From the IMG/VR virus record IMGVR_UViG_3300041809_003491, positions 1 to 20,627 of that record: a stretch of 20,627 nt of DNA; one strand, given 5' to 3'. Below, piece by piece: positions 8,785 to 15,402 of this stretch. The stretch comes from a virus. The notes beneath the pieces are model-generated. The model was not told the DNA's origin. It saw only the letters and a list, made by a program, of their open reading frames with translations, and ran no database searches. The translations under genes were made by a program, and so were the position numbers. The first letter of the stretch is position 1, and the number at the start of each line of letters is the position of its first letter.

Positions 8785-8930
8785 TTCTTTTTGGCTCTCT
8801 CGGATTTCTTGCCGCGCGTCGGTACCGGCACGGTGAGGGACTTCTGCCGCGCCGCGCCCGTTCCTCCTCCCACGCGGACCTGGTGCGGCGTCTTCGGCGC
8901 CTTCGGGCTTTTGAGGGTCATGCCTGCCAT
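8781..8930 (-). CDS. Small basic phage protein
   Basis: A 49-residue protein, very basic at its end (RGKKSERAKKK) and rich in K, P, G and T, likely disordered. It has no recognised domain. The chosen ATG at 8930 has GAGG six bases upstream, while an in-frame ATG at 8942 overlaps the previous stop and would add four residues (MRRT). The TGA overlaps the ATG of the 112-residue gene (ATGA). The tight overlap at the downstream side and the good ribosome binding site argue for a real gene despite the small size. Role unknown; the charge would fit nucleic-acid or partner binding. Confidence 0.5.
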   Translation of the reverse strand: MAGMTLKSPKAPKTPHQVRVGGGTGAARQKSLTVPVPTRGKKSERAKKK

Positions 8931-8938
8931 CGTTCGCC

Positions 8939-9112
8939 TCATGGTAGGTCCGGGTTGTCGACGTCTTGGATTCCGGCCGGGATGCCCGCGTCGAACTGCT
9001 GGTTCTGCTCGATGCTGTCCTCGAGGGCCTGCGCCTCTTCTTGCGTGTTGAGGGGCTGCGGTAGGAATTGCTTGGGCGTTGCCGGCTTCTGGCGTTTCGG
9101 TTGGCGTATCAT
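8939..9112 (-). CDS. Small charged phage protein
   Basis: A 57-residue protein with a basic, proline-rich first third (MIRQPKRQKPATPKQ) and an acidic, glutamine-rich remainder (NTQEEAQALEDSIEQNQQF) that may form one helix. It is not recognised. The ATG at 9112 has AGGAG seven bases upstream. An upstream in-frame TTG at 9139 has no such site and lies next to the repeat, so the ATG is preferred. The gene restarts the operon after the repeat-bearing gap 9113-9397. Confidence 0.5.
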   Translation of the reverse strand: MIRQPKRQKPATPKQFLPQPLNTQEEAQALEDSIEQNQQFDAGIPAGIQDVDNPDLP

Positions 9113-9143
9113 CGGTTGACTCCTATCAGCCTGTGGCAATAGT

Positions 9144-9235
9144 CCTAAAGCATCGCTTACTAACGCCCGGCTCTGTAGATTCAGCGCCCCTTACTGAGCC
9201 GCGACCGTAAGGGAGCGGATTTGTCACAGGCTGCT
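9144..9235. repeat. Dispersed composite intergenic repeat, copy 1
   Basis: About 90 bp, closely similar to 15403-15490. The shared order is CCTAAAGCA, CGCTTACTAA, a small hairpin (arms 9169-9175 and 9182-9188 with one mismatch, loop TAGATT), CAGCGCCC, then the core GCCGCGACCGT-AGGGAGCG, then CACA. It lies in the non-coding gap between the 88-aa and 57-aa genes. The core here has A where most copies have C. Confidence 0.8.
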
Positions 9236-9397
9236 ATGGCTGGCGCTCTCGGCCGGGCGCTACTCCGGCCGCGGCCGTCGTTACGAAAACGTTCGTTCGC
9301 GTCGCGCACCCATAGCTGCTTCGCATTCTGCATCGCTCGCGCGGGTCGCTGGCTGCGCCGGCCTGACTTATACCGTGCGTCAGCTTGACGTTGATGC
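9236..9397. other. Non-coding gap without a recognised gene
   Basis: Remainder of the 285-bp gap 9113-9397. It contains a perfect 12-bp palindrome CGGCCGCGGCCG at 9266-9277 and a short hairpin CGTCA-GCT-TGACG at 9378-9390, just after the 88-aa gene's stop. No T-rich tract follows the hairpin, so it is not called a terminator. No coding sequence is supported here. Confidence 0.5.
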
Positions 9398-9664
9398 TCA
9401 TTTCCCCTTGCTTCGTGGCGTCCGGAACCTGCCCCCCGCGGTCCGCGCCCTGAACTTCATTTGCGCGTCTGCCTGGATCTTGGCGTTGAGCTTCGCTGCC
9501 TCCGCATCGTCCGCGCCGCTGCCTTGTGCGGCGTCTTGGTCGAGGGTCTTGGTGGTGGCGTCGGGGCCTGTTATCGTTCCCTGCGCCGGCTGTCTGCCTG
9601 CGTTCTTCGTGGCTTCACAGTCTCGTTTGTCTGTCGGCTCGTTGTCTTGCGTTGTGTCGTCCAT
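9398..9664 (-). CDS. Small hydrophilic phage protein
   Basis: An 88-residue protein with an acidic, polar first two thirds (MDDTTQDNEPTDKRD, then DQDAAQGSGADDAE) and a basic C-terminus (MKFRARTAGGRFRTPRSKGK). It has no hydrophobic core and no recognised domain, so it is probably disordered or folds on a partner. The ATG has AGGGGAG seven bases upstream, which is strong. The gene overlaps the end of the chaperone frameshift extension by 50 bp in another frame. It sits between the chaperones and the tape-measure slot; it might be a chaperone partner, but that is only positional. Confidence 0.55.
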   Translation of the reverse strand: MDDTTQDNEPTDKRDCEATKNAGRQPAQGTITGPDATTKTLDQDAAQGSGADDAEAAKLNAKIQADAQMKFRARTAGGRFRTPRSKGK

Positions 9665-10345
9665 CGTTCATCTCCCCTGCCAGTTCTTTTTCCAAAATCA
9701 CGAATGCCTCCGCCTGGCGGGCGCTCAACTCTTCTCCATCCAACGCCCGCAATTGCCGCCGCACCAGGAACTCCTCCACCAGCGAGCGGCTCTCCGCGGT
9801 GATATACGGCTTTGGGCATGTGTCGAGGGTGACATTCCTCCGCGCCCAAACTGGCCGCCCTGGTGCGCTGGCATCGGCGGGAAGCCATCCGCAACGCCGC
9901 GTTCGTTCCAGACCGGACTTCCGGCAGATGTCGCACTTCCAACCGGCCTGGTTGGAGAATTCGAAGTGGAAGGCGACAATCAGTTTTTTCGTTCTGCCGG
10001 GCTCAACCCCGTCTGCGCCCGCACCGCTTCTACCGCCTCGCGGAACAGTTCCTCCGGCCCGGCCTCCGCCAGCGACTCCGGTGTGGCTTCCACTCCATCC
10101 AAATCCAGCCCCGAAATCGCCCTCAACCCCCACTTCACGTAAAGACGGTCGATTTCGGCCTGCAGCAGAGCGGCATCCATCTTCTGTCCGGCGTCCGCCC
10201 CCGCTCCCAGAAACTCCACCCTTCGGGCCAATTCCCGCACTTGCCGCATCAGCTCCGTCCGTCTTCCGAAGGACATTTTCGCGACCGTGAACTTCACGCC
10301 GCCGGCCACCCGCGACTCCACCACCTCTACGCTGTCATAACTCAT
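9615..10345 (-). CDS. Tail assembly chaperone, predicted -1 frameshift fusion product (gpGT-like)
   Basis: Predicted alternative product of the chaperone gene. Ribosomes that slip by -1 on A AAA AAC (9989-9983) avoid the TGA at 9982-9980 and read from 9983 to the TGA at 9617-9615. This gives about 243 residues: the 121 of the short form plus 122 more. The extension has no start of its own with a good ribosome binding site near its beginning, yet it is protein-like. It contains C138-x2-C141, C152 and C177, a possible zinc-binding knuckle, then a helical region (SRSLVEEFLVRRQLRALDG and AFVILEKELAGEM). In lambda and many other siphophages the pair gpG/gpGT is made this way and chaperones the tape measure and tail tube. 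The position directly after the tail tube gene fits. Frameshifting itself is inferred. Confidence 0.7.
9929..9989 (-). promoter_or_regulatory. Programmed -1 ribosomal frameshift signal
   Basis: Slippery heptamer A AAA AAC (9989-9983), in phase with the upstream frame (CGA AAA AAC TGA). Four bases after it begins a stem: TGTCGC (9978-9973) pairs with GCGACA (9934-9929), and TTCCA (9971-9967) with TGGAA (9941-9937). A small internal loop separates the two helices and the apical loop is 25 nt. The -1 frame then stays open for 122 codons. Heptamer, phase, spacing and stem together match known frameshift sites. Confidence 0.75.
9980..10345 (-). CDS. Tail assembly chaperone, short form (gpG-like)
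   Basis: A 121-residue, largely helical protein translated without frameshifting. The N-terminus is a short beta segment (GGVKFTVAKMSFGRR) followed by helices with many charged residues (LMRQVRELARRVEFL, MDAALLQAEIDRLYVKWGL, EELFREAVEAVRAQ). The VKFTVAKMSFGRR opening looks like a small tail-chaperone or tail-associated protein. It follows the major tail tube gene by 97 bp and precedes the tape-measure slot, the standard place for the chaperone pair. The stop codon immediately follows the slippery heptamer. The ATG has GAGG 12 bases upstream, a weak site. Confidence 0.7.
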   Translation of the reverse strand: MSYDSVEVVESRVAGGVKFTVAKMSFGRRTELMRQVRELARRVEFLGAGADAGQKMDAALLQAEIDRLYVKWGLRAISGLDLDGVEATPESLAEAGPEELFREAVEAVRAQTGLSPAERKN

Positions 10346-10442
10346 CGCACCCCAATCCTCACGTGATGGGTCTTACCGGACCGCAACCTGTCTCCGCGCC
10401 TTTGCGCGAGGCTATACCGGAGTAGATAGCGGTTTCCCTCTC

Positions 10443-11624
10443 CTATCCGAATGCCACCGCGATTTCGTCGTTCACCGTTCCCTGGGCCCTCGATGGCCTG
10501 AACTTCCACTGCAACCGGTTCTTGCTATCGTCGAATTCCGGCACCACCGGAATCACGCTTTTCAAGTAGACCCCCACCAAGTGGCCCTGCGTTTCTCCCA
10601 ACTGGAACATCACGCTGATCGGCGATTGCTGCCGCGCTGCTTGGTATAGTGCCACCGTGTTGGCGTCATCCTGGCTGAAGAGCTCGAATGCCGCCGTCAC
10701 AGTCCGCTCGCCCGGCGCGATGGCCCTCGGAAGGCTCGACCCGAATTCTCTTGATCGTGTATCCAATCCGTTCTTGAGCACCACTGACCCCGCGGTAATC
10801 GTGAAGAACTGCGTTGGCGTTGTCCCCAGCCACGCCTGGCCCAGGTTGCCGGGCACGATCGTATAGTCGAACCCGCCCACCGCCGGCTCTCCTGGAAAAC
10901 TCTGCAGCTGTCCTGCGCCACCCGTGTTCCCGCCGAAGCTGCTGCTGTCCACTACGTCCTGTGCCTGTCCGCTGAAAAGAAATTCATGGTAATCGCCGTT
11001 CAGGTCGATCGCCATCTGGTCCACCGCCCCCCCGCATAACAGTCGCTGCGTCGCTGTGGCCGGGTTCCAGTAATCGAATATCCCTACGCTCGGCAGCTCC
11101 GTGGCCGGAGAGTAAGTGATCGCCACTCCGACCGGCGCGCCCGCCGCCGGCGGCACCGTGAACGGCACGTTGAGCTGAACGTTGTTGGCATCCACGATCG
11201 CCGCCACAAACCGGATCTCGCCGCCCGAGCTCACTGCCTGGCCCGCCTGTAGCCCGTGCGCCGCCGCAAATCCCAACCTTCCGCTGCCCGTGCTGGCCGC
11301 CGCCGTCCCTCCCGCGAAATACGCCGGCGACGCACCCAGCGCCGCCTGGAACAGTGGGCCGTAACTTGGGCCGCTGGCCGATTGCGTCCAGTTCGTCAGG
11401 AACGTCCGCAGCTCGAAGCTGGTCTGCCGTCTGCCCCCCGCCGGCAGGCCCGCAAACGTCCGGCTTCCCGTCTTGTCTTTCCGGTCGGTGACTTCCAGTT
11501 GTTGCTTGACGGTCAGTTTCACAGCTGGAATCCGGTTCGTCGCTGTGATCGTGGGGACCTGTCCATACGCGCTTTCCAGCGCCGTGTAGAACCGGTTTGC
11601 GTTAGAGGAAATATAGGAGGCCAT
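10443..11624 (-). CDS. Major tail tube protein
   Basis: A 393-residue protein that should form the tail tube. It starts MASYISSNANRFYTALES, then K-L-T-V-K-Q-Q-L-E-V and a strand with SFELRTFLTNW, the usual beta-rich beginning of tube subunits. Residues about 105-178 form an inserted domain (GLQAGQAVSSGGEIRFV). The C-terminal half has long strands (TVTAAFELFSQDD, ISVMFQLGETQGHLVGVYL, NRLQWKFRPSRAQG), again tube-like. The position between the terminator-like protein and the chaperone pair supports the call. Its length is larger than a minimal tube protein, which the inserted domain explains. The ATG is one base after the previous stop (TAGTATG). The family name was not recalled, so the assignment is from fold style and order. 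Confidence 0.75.
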   Translation of the reverse strand: MASYISSNANRFYTALESAYGQVPTITATNRIPAVKLTVKQQLEVTDRKDKTGSRTFAGLPAGGRRQTSFELRTFLTNWTQSASGPSYGPLFQAALGASPAYFAGGTAAASTGSGRLGFAAAHGLQAGQAVSSGGEIRFVAAIVDANNVQLNVPFTVPPAAGAPVGVAITYSPATELPSVGIFDYWNPATATQRLLCGGAVDQMAIDLNGDYHEFLFSGQAQDVVDSSSFGGNTGGAGQLQSFPGEPAVGGFDYTIVPGNLGQAWLGTTPTQFFTITAGSVVLKNGLDTRSREFGSSLPRAIAPGERTVTAAFELFSQDDANTVALYQAARQQSPISVMFQLGETQGHLVGVYLKSVIPVVPEFDDSKNRLQWKFRPSRAQGTVNDEIAVAFG

Positions 11625-11625
11625 A

Positions 11626-12126
11626 CTAGCTTCTGCTCACTCCAATCTCGAATGTGATCTTTGCCGCCTGCAGAAAGTTCTTCCCGCCGTGCTTCACGGC
11701 TCCGAACGCCGCCTGGTATTCGCCGCCATAGAACATGCCGTTGCCCCAGTCGCCGCGGTTTGCGTTCAGCACTTGCATCACCGCGTCCGCGTAAGTCTCC
11801 AGCCCGTCTTGTAGTCCGTCCAGCCGGTCCTGCGAATGGCGCACCTCGACCGCCACCTGGACGCTGCCGGAAAATGTCCGGAACTTCTCCACCAGGTTGT
11901 TGACGATCTTTTCGCAGTACACATTGATCGCCGGATATTGCATCGTGTTGCTCTGATCGGCGATATCCGGCGCGACATTCTGCGCTCTCACCTGCGCTGT
12001 GTTCATCGGGCTGATGGCCATCCCGACAGTCTGCGCCAATGCCGCCAGGCCCGAATCCACGCCGCTCGTGCCGGTGATAAGCTCTATCACCTGCGCCGTA
12101 ATCAAGCTTCCGATTGTAGTCGTCAT
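11626..12126 (-). CDS. Tail terminator / head-tail completion-like protein
   Basis: A 166-residue protein encoded just upstream of the tail tube, the usual slot for the tail terminator or completion protein that caps the tube and binds the head. It contains YPAINVYCEKIVNNL, SGSVQVAVEVRHSQD, a helix LQDGLETYADAVMQVLN and a final strand ITFEIGVS, an alpha/beta pattern that fits terminator proteins. The ATG shares its A with the TGA of the upstream gene (TGATG) and has GAGG about five bases upstream. A longer reading frame continues upstream but only within the preceding gene. I saw no motif that separates terminator from completion protein. Confidence 0.62.
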   Translation of the reverse strand: MTTTIGSLITAQVIELITGTSGVDSGLAALAQTVGMAISPMNTAQVRAQNVAPDIADQSNTMQYPAINVYCEKIVNNLVEKFRTFSGSVQVAVEVRHSQDRLDGLQDGLETYADAVMQVLNANRGDWGNGMFYGGEYQAAFGAVKHGGKNFLQAAKITFEIGVSRS

Positions 12127-12890
12127 CAGCCCCTCAGAATCATGCGCGGTGCCGGCAGCATGGTGCCCGGCTCTTGTCCCGAGCCCGGCGCGCGTCCTCC
12201 GCTCGTAATGGCGTTGGGCTGCAGCCATGTCTGCGCCGCTGCGATCGGAGATCCGTTTTGCATCGACAGGGCCGTGGGGTCCAGACCGACGTACACGTTC
12301 CAGCCGGCCGCGCACGAGGGTGGCGCGGCCGGTTGCACCAGCAGCGTGCTTTGGGTGGTGGTGATCGTCGTCGGCGCGGATGGCGCGCCCTCCTCGCCTT
12401 TGCTGTTAGTCCACGTCATCGTCACATAGTAGGTCCCGTCGGCCAGGTTACCCGCCGCGCTTACCACCGTCGGCTCCGCGGCCCGTGGCACCGGAAACCA
12501 GGCGATCCCGATTCCCAGCAGCAGTAGCTTCTCGTACGCCCGGTTGGCCCGTTCCTGGAATTGATCGCGCTTCGCCGCGTAGCGGTCGTTCAATTGGCTC
12601 GAGTATGCGTCTCCGTAGACCATCTCCAAAGCGCGGAACGTGTGCCACAGTCTCAGCGCGGGTGTCACCACCACGTTTCGGACCGTAGGCTGCAACGCCG
12701 GCCGGAATGCCTGCTCGGCTCTCCTGCGGCCGTCCAGCAGCGTCTCGAGTTCCAGCGCCAGTTCCTCCTGCGCCAGAAACAGCTTCTGCGTCACGTCGAT
12801 CCCTTCGACGTTCGCCACGTTCGCTAGCTGCGTGTCCTGCGCCGTCAGCTCTTCCATGCCGGAGACCGGACCGTCCGTGAAGAGGGCCAT
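12126..12890 (-). CDS. Head-tail connector-like protein with C-terminal Ig/FN3-like domain
   Basis: A 254-residue protein. The first ~150 residues are helical: MEELTAQDTQLANVANVEG, then QKLFLAQEELALELETLL, a central WHTFRALEMVYGDAYSS and a long charged helix AAKRDQFQERANRAYEKLL. This resembles head-tail connectors that dock on the portal. Residues about 160-230 form an Ig/FN3-like unit (GTYYVTMTWTNSKGEEGAP, then GWNVYVG), similar in style to one in the hub protein. The proline/glycine-rich end is probably flexible. It lies 9 bp after the upstream gene and overlaps the next start. Function is inferred from helical make-up and position between coat and tail genes. Confidence 0.62.
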   Translation of the reverse strand: MALFTDGPVSGMEELTAQDTQLANVANVEGIDVTQKLFLAQEELALELETLLDGRRRAEQAFRPALQPTVRNVVVTPALRLWHTFRALEMVYGDAYSSQLNDRYAAKRDQFQERANRAYEKLLLLGIGIAWFPVPRAAEPTVVSAAGNLADGTYYVTMTWTNSKGEEGAPSAPTTITTTQSTLLVQPAAPPSCAAGWNVYVGLDPTALSMQNGSPIAAAQTWLQPNAITSGGRAPGSGQEPGTMLPAPRMILRG

Positions 12891-12899
12891 GTCGTTCGC

Positions 12900-13247
12900 C
12901 TACTCTCCGGCGGATTTTGATCCGCTCTTCAGCTTTGTCAGATCGTCCGTCAGCTTCTTCAAATCGTCCGACGACACCATCGTGACCGACACCTTTGCCG
13001 CTGCCGCTGCTGCCAGCGCGGCCTTCTGCTCCGCCGCCTGCTTTGCCTGGAACGCCGTGGCCTGGTCGGCCGTCGCCAGCACTGCCGAACCGTCCACCAC
13101 CAGCTTGGCGGCCACCTCCCGCGTTACCTCCACCGGCATGCCGCTTTTGCCGCCGTTGTCTGTCGCCTGGGTGATCACCACCACATACTGCGCGGGAATT
13201 GTCGCTACCGTATCGCGAATCTTCTGGTAATACGTCTTCAAATCCAT
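12900..13247 (-). CDS. Small phage protein of unknown function, downstream of coat gene
   Basis: A 115-residue protein, not recognised. The first half is a mixed alpha/beta segment (MDLKTYYQKIRDTVATIP, YVVVITQAT, PVEVTREVAAKLVVDG). The second half begins with an alanine-rich helix (QAKQAAEQKAALAAAAAAK), probably a coiled coil or extended helix, and ends in lysine and serine. GGGGAGG stands five bases before the ATG, the strongest ribosome binding site in this part. The gene follows the tandem-repeat gap after the coat gene. A head decoration or head-joining role is possible from position alone. Confidence 0.6.
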   Translation of the reverse strand: MDLKTYYQKIRDTVATIPAQYVVVITQATDNGGKSGMPVEVTREVAAKLVVDGSAVLATADQATAFQAKQAAEQKAALAAAAAAKVSVTMVSSDDLKKLTDDLTKLKSGSKSAGE

Positions 13248-13278
13248 TCTGTCCTCCCCTGTGTTGCCTGTCTTCCCG

Positions 13279-13616
13279 GCTCTCCCGCCGGCATCCAGGA
13301 CGAGGTCCGTCCACCGTGCCTCGCCCCCGGTTGATGCAATTAGTGAACTCTTACCGAGCCGCGACCGTCAGGGACCGTTCTTCACTCCGTCGTCCTCCCG
13401 GCGTCCGGGGCGAGACTTGTCCATCGTGCCTCGCCCCGTCGATGCCATCGGTCCGCCCGCTGAACTCTTACCGAGCCGCGACCGTCAGGGACCGTTCTTC
13501 ACTCCGTCGTCCTCCAGGCGTCCGGGCGAGACTTGTCCATCGTGCCTCGCCCCGTCGATGCCATCGGTCCGCCCGCTGAACTCTTACCGAGCCGCGACCG
13601 TCAGGGAGCGGTCTTT
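13279..13616. repeat. Tandem repeat of ~116 bp in the coat-gene downstream gap
   Basis: The 380-bp gap 13248-13627 is nearly filled by this array. Unit 1 is 13344-13460 (117 bp) and unit 2 is 13461-13576 (116 bp), differing by one substitution and one deletion. A partial third unit starts at 13577 and a diverged partial unit precedes unit 1 (about 13279-13343). Each full unit begins TGAACTCTTACCGAG, continues into the dispersed core (13356-13378, 13473-13495, 13589-13611) and ends with a segment containing GTGCCTCGCCCCGTCGATG. The plus-strand open frames across it are repeats of the same 39-residue pattern and are not considered genes. Confidence 0.88.
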
Positions 13617-13627
13617 ACCCGGTCCCT

Positions 13628-14557
13628 TTACGTGTACACCTGCACCCCTGACGAAGGCCGCAAAATGCCGCAGCCGTACAGAATGTCCACCGTGAACTGC
13701 TGCGCCAGCGTGTCCGGCTGATAGCTCATCACTACGCGCATTCCGAAGTTGCCCAGTTCCGCGTACTCCGCGATGGCGCCGGTCCCCGGCAGCGGTTGCG
13801 GCAGCCGCCGGATCACCAGGCCGATGGCATCCCTCGCGAACGCCAGATTGTGGGTAGTCGTAACCGGGCTGGAGCCGGTGCTGACGGTATACGGCACGAA
13901 CTGTGAACGAAACACGAAAAAGTCTTTGACTTTTCCGATGGTCCCCTCCACCAGCGCGTGCAATCCGGCATCGCCCGCGGTCTGAAACTCGCTGAACCGG
14001 GGAATCTGTCGCCATGCCGAATACGTCGCCGCGTCCACCACGATGAATTTCTGCGCGCTCGGCGGAAGCTTCGACAGGAACAAAGCCGTTTCCGCCGCGT
14101 CGATCACCGGCTCCGTGACCGGCGTGCCCGGCGTACCAACCGGCGTATTCGAAAACCCGGGGTACAGGTTGAGCAGGTCGCTTTCCACCCTCTGCGCGAT
14201 CGCGGCCACTGCCGGCTGCATGTAGATCTTCAGCAGGTCCGGCACGGCTAGCACCTTAATCACGTCGGGAATCTGAAAAGTCGCTTCCGCGTGCGTGCGG
14301 AGCTGGATCGTGGCATTCCCCAGAGTTGGATTCTGCGGCTGCACTGCCCCGCCCTCGAGTATGTTATACGCCGTCATCACCGGCGGAATCGGCACGTTAA
14401 TCGTGTCGCCGCCGTTCGCCAGTGTCGGCTCGTAGTCGCGATTCACCAGGTTCCCCATCACGAGGTTCCCGACCAGCACCGGCAATGCTTCCGCCGCCAC
14501 CAGCTTCACAATCGCGCTGGCGACATTAGTTGAGGTAATTGTTCCTAATGATCCCAT
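13628..14557 (-). CDS. Major capsid (coat) protein, P22-like
   Basis: A 309-residue coat protein that forms the head shell. The N-terminus (TSTNVASAIVKLVAAEALPVL, NLVMGNLVNRDYE, then GDTINVPIPP) resembles P22-type coat proteins, whose fold is the HK97 fold. A later stretch (FQIPDVIKVLAVPDLLKIYM, AIAQRVESDLLN) fits the family's spine helix. The C-terminal part has LAFARDAIGLVIRRL and GMRVVMSYQPDTLAQQFTVDILYGCGIL, a standard end of coat proteins. The gene lies after the scaffold, with AAGGAG five bases from the ATG. No maturation protease is encoded nearby, in keeping with a P22-like scaffold-driven assembly. The family assignment is from memory of the pattern. Confidence 0.82.
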   Translation of the reverse strand: MGSLGTITSTNVASAIVKLVAAEALPVLVGNLVMGNLVNRDYEPTLANGGDTINVPIPPVMTAYNILEGGAVQPQNPTLGNATIQLRTHAEATFQIPDVIKVLAVPDLLKIYMQPAVAAIAQRVESDLLNLYPGFSNTPVGTPGTPVTEPVIDAAETALFLSKLPPSAQKFIVVDAATYSAWRQIPRFSEFQTAGDAGLHALVEGTIGKVKDFFVFRSQFVPYTVSTGSSPVTTTHNLAFARDAIGLVIRRLPQPLPGTGAIAEYAELGNFGMRVVMSYQPDTLAQQFTVDILYGCGILRPSSGVQVYT

Positions 14558-14625
14558 TCTTTCTCCTTCTTTCTTTGTTCTTGCCGGCCGCTCGACTCGC
14601 GTCCGCTCGTCCAGCCGGTACTTCT

Positions 14626-15177
14626 CTACAGCCCACGAAAGGTCTGTGACGCCACGCGCACGATTTCCTCTCGCACCCGCCGCATCTCTTCGGCGCTCAT
14701 GCCCGGCCGGATCTGTTGCATGGTTACCGTCTCCCTGCCCGCGCCCGGGGCTTTCAGGGTTGCCGTCATCCCGGTTCCCCCCGCAATTCGAGCCGGCAGA
14801 AACTCCGGATTCTCGTTGACGAAGCTCGTGAGATACTCTTTCACCGGAACCTCGCCGCTTTCGCCGTGAGCCACCAGCCGCCCGTCCTCGGTGCGCACGA
14901 TTCCGTCTTGCACCGCTTTGAACGCCAGGTCGATCTTCGCCACACCTAGCCGTTGCAATTCCGCCCTCACTGCCGAGCTGCGCTCCGCTTCCGCCGCGGT
15001 CTTGCGGCTGCGTTGGTTCTCCGCCACCAGTTCGTTCATCCGGCGTTCCAGTTGTTCCCGGCGCCGGCGCTCTTCCACCAGCTCCGCCTTGTAAGCCGGT
15101 TCGCTTTTCGCCTTTTCCGTGTTGGCGAACTCCTCCACCGCCTGTCGCACGATCGCTTGAATGTCGATTCCTTCCAT
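14626..15177 (-). CDS. Capsid scaffolding protein
   Basis: A 183-residue, highly charged helical protein encoded directly before the coat gene, where scaffolds lie. Residues about 20-75 form a strong coiled coil (ELVEERRRREQLERRMNELV and on). A middle part has VAKIDLAFKAVQDGIVRTED and EVPVKEYLTSFVNENPEFLP, typical of scaffold or capsid-assembly proteins of this size. The C-terminus is arginine-rich and helical (SAEEMRRVREEIVRVAS), the usual coat-binding end. The ATG at 15177 has AGGAGG a few bases upstream; an in-frame GTG at 15189 would place that site inside the gene. The scaffold would be expelled or recycled during packaging. Confidence 0.78.
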   Translation of the reverse strand: MEGIDIQAIVRQAVEEFANTEKAKSEPAYKAELVEERRRREQLERRMNELVAENQRSRKTAAEAERSSAVRAELQRLGVAKIDLAFKAVQDGIVRTEDGRLVAHGESGEVPVKEYLTSFVNENPEFLPARIAGGTGMTATLKAPGAGRETVTMQQIRPGMSAEEMRRVREEIVRVASQTFRGL

Positions 15178-15234
15178 AAGCCTCCTCACTGACTCTGCTT
15201 GCCAGGTTCCCCTTCGTAACTACAGGGCCGCGAT

Positions 15235-15265
15235 TATCGAGCCGCGACCGTCAGGGAGCGGCTTT
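15235..15265. repeat. Dispersed intergenic repeat core, copy in portal-scaffold gap
   Basis: A single copy of the core (GCCGCGACCGTCAGGGAGCG, 15241-15260, preceded by CGA) in the same orientation as the other five. It lies in the 361-bp gap 15178-15538, which holds no gene. Downstream (about 15300-15330) is a weakly similar version of the second half of the tandem unit. Confidence 0.8.
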
Positions 15266-15402
15266 CCCTGCACCGTTACTCTGCGCCCCTGTCTCATCTG
15301 CGTCCCACCCCGGCAAGACTCGGCATCCACAAACATACGCCGGGTTGTTTCTGTCCTTGTCTTTCTCTGCGCCGGGGTACCCCTGTTAGCGCCCTTTGTA
15401 AG

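Noticed and set aside
9113-9139. TTG start at 9139 for the 57-residue gene
   Set aside because: The ATG at 9112 has a strong AGGAG site at ideal spacing, while the TTG has none and abuts the repeat.
9266-9277. Perfect palindrome CGGCCGCGGCCG as an operator
   Set aside because: Short GC palindromes are expected in such GC-rich DNA, and there is no second copy or regulator gene.
10346-10442. Hairpin CGCGC-CTTT-GCGCG and a faint resemblance to the repeat core in the tail-tube/chaperone gap
   Set aside because: The stem is only 5 bp with no T tract, and the similarity to the core is too weak to count as a copy.
13279-13616. CRISPR array
   Set aside because: The units are ~116 bp and nearly identical throughout, with no short repeats alternating with unique spacers and no cas genes.
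13199-13721. Plus-strand open frames across the tandem repeat, with a recurring YRAATVRDRSSLRRPP pattern
   Set aside because: The repetition comes from the DNA repeat itself. There is no ribosome binding site, and the strand is opposite to all neighbours. Such frames arise wherever this intergenic repeat occurs.
15178-15189. GTG start at 15189 for the scaffold
   Set aside because: It would put the AGGAGG ribosome binding site of the ATG at 15177 inside the coding region.
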